Source: CAYPKG01 sp964411275 (lineage in GTDB: Bacteria > Bacillota > Clostridia > Christensenellales > CAG-138). From it: a stretch of DNA of 42,125 bases. Below are positions 42,115-42,125 of this stretch, in pieces. Within the stretch, counting starts at the first letter, position 1. Each line of letters opens with the position of its first letter. The stretch spans positions 1 to 42,125 of the forward strand of contig CAYPKG010000018.1 of NCBI GenBank assembly GCA_964411275.1, given 5' to 3'. A program made the translations under genes and the position numbers. The notes below the pieces were generated by a model that saw only the letters and a list, made by a program, of their open reading frames with translations, ran no database searches and was not told where the DNA came from.

Positions 42115-42125
42115 ACTCCTTTCAA

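Overview
The window reads as a GC-rich chromosome segment from an anaerobic, spore-forming member of the Clostridia (Firmicutes). The evidence is a SpoIIID gene, a SleC/Csp-type spore germination cluster, an Rnf complex, strong AGGAGG-type ribosome binding sites and many clostridial-type transporters. Two runs of N (6523-6536 and 37895-37994) and an open left edge suggest a draft or metagenome assembly. The first ~760 bases are clearly more AT-rich than the rest and carry a damaged M56-peptidase locus, which looks like transferred or decaying DNA. No rRNA, tRNA, CRISPR array, transposase or prophage gene was recognised.

Layout, left to right. 1-830: 3' part of an M56 (BlaR1/MecR1-type) gene with a mutated zinc motif, followed by a frameshifted signal-peptide ORF. 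830-2284 (-): NSS sodium:amino-acid symporter. 2839-3483 (+): B3/B4-domain protein. 3553-7902 (-): polyamine uptake operon, XRE-cupin regulator then potABCD. 8160-11665 (-): Leloir operon galK-galT-galE, with a divergent AraC regulator at 11799-12629 and an elaborate set of inverted repeats between galK and galT. 12669-14105 (+): exported protein with a C-terminal zinc ribbon. 14436-18765 (-): rnfCDEAB without rnfG, preceded by a Rex-like site and a possible 32-residue ORF. 19085-19937 (+): two half-size TauE/SafE proteins. 20032-21807 (-): HflX GTPase with a JAMM-like N-terminal motif. 21991-24003: small membrane protein, nucleotidyltransferase and ComF-type phosphoribosyltransferase.

24024-28842 holds a SleC-like cortex-lytic protein (-) divergent from a three-gene operon (+): Csp-like subtilase, an 86-residue protein of unknown function, and a second Csp-like subtilase. 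Both subtilases keep a complete catalytic triad. This is the best candidate for a poorly described system: a germination protease module with an extra small component. SpoIIID (-) follows, then glycerate 2-kinase (+).

30792-36737: a response regulator with no adjacent kinase, then a divergent LysR and a translationally linked SSS symporter, D-aminoacylase-family amidohydrolase and aminotransferase, which look like uptake and breakdown of an N-acylated or otherwise blocked amino acid. 36812-42065 (-): an AlaX-type editing protein, a membrane histidine kinase with no adjacent regulator, and a surface lipoprotein flavin reductase with two FMN-binding domains, split by an assembly gap.

Taken together the cell appears to use ion-coupled transport (NSS, SSS), flavin-based electron transfer at the membrane (Rnf, secreted flavoprotein), sugar use through the Leloir pathway, and sporulation with Csp/SleC-type germination. 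Start codons below were moved from the longest possible ORF to an internal start where a ribosome binding site and family length supported it.
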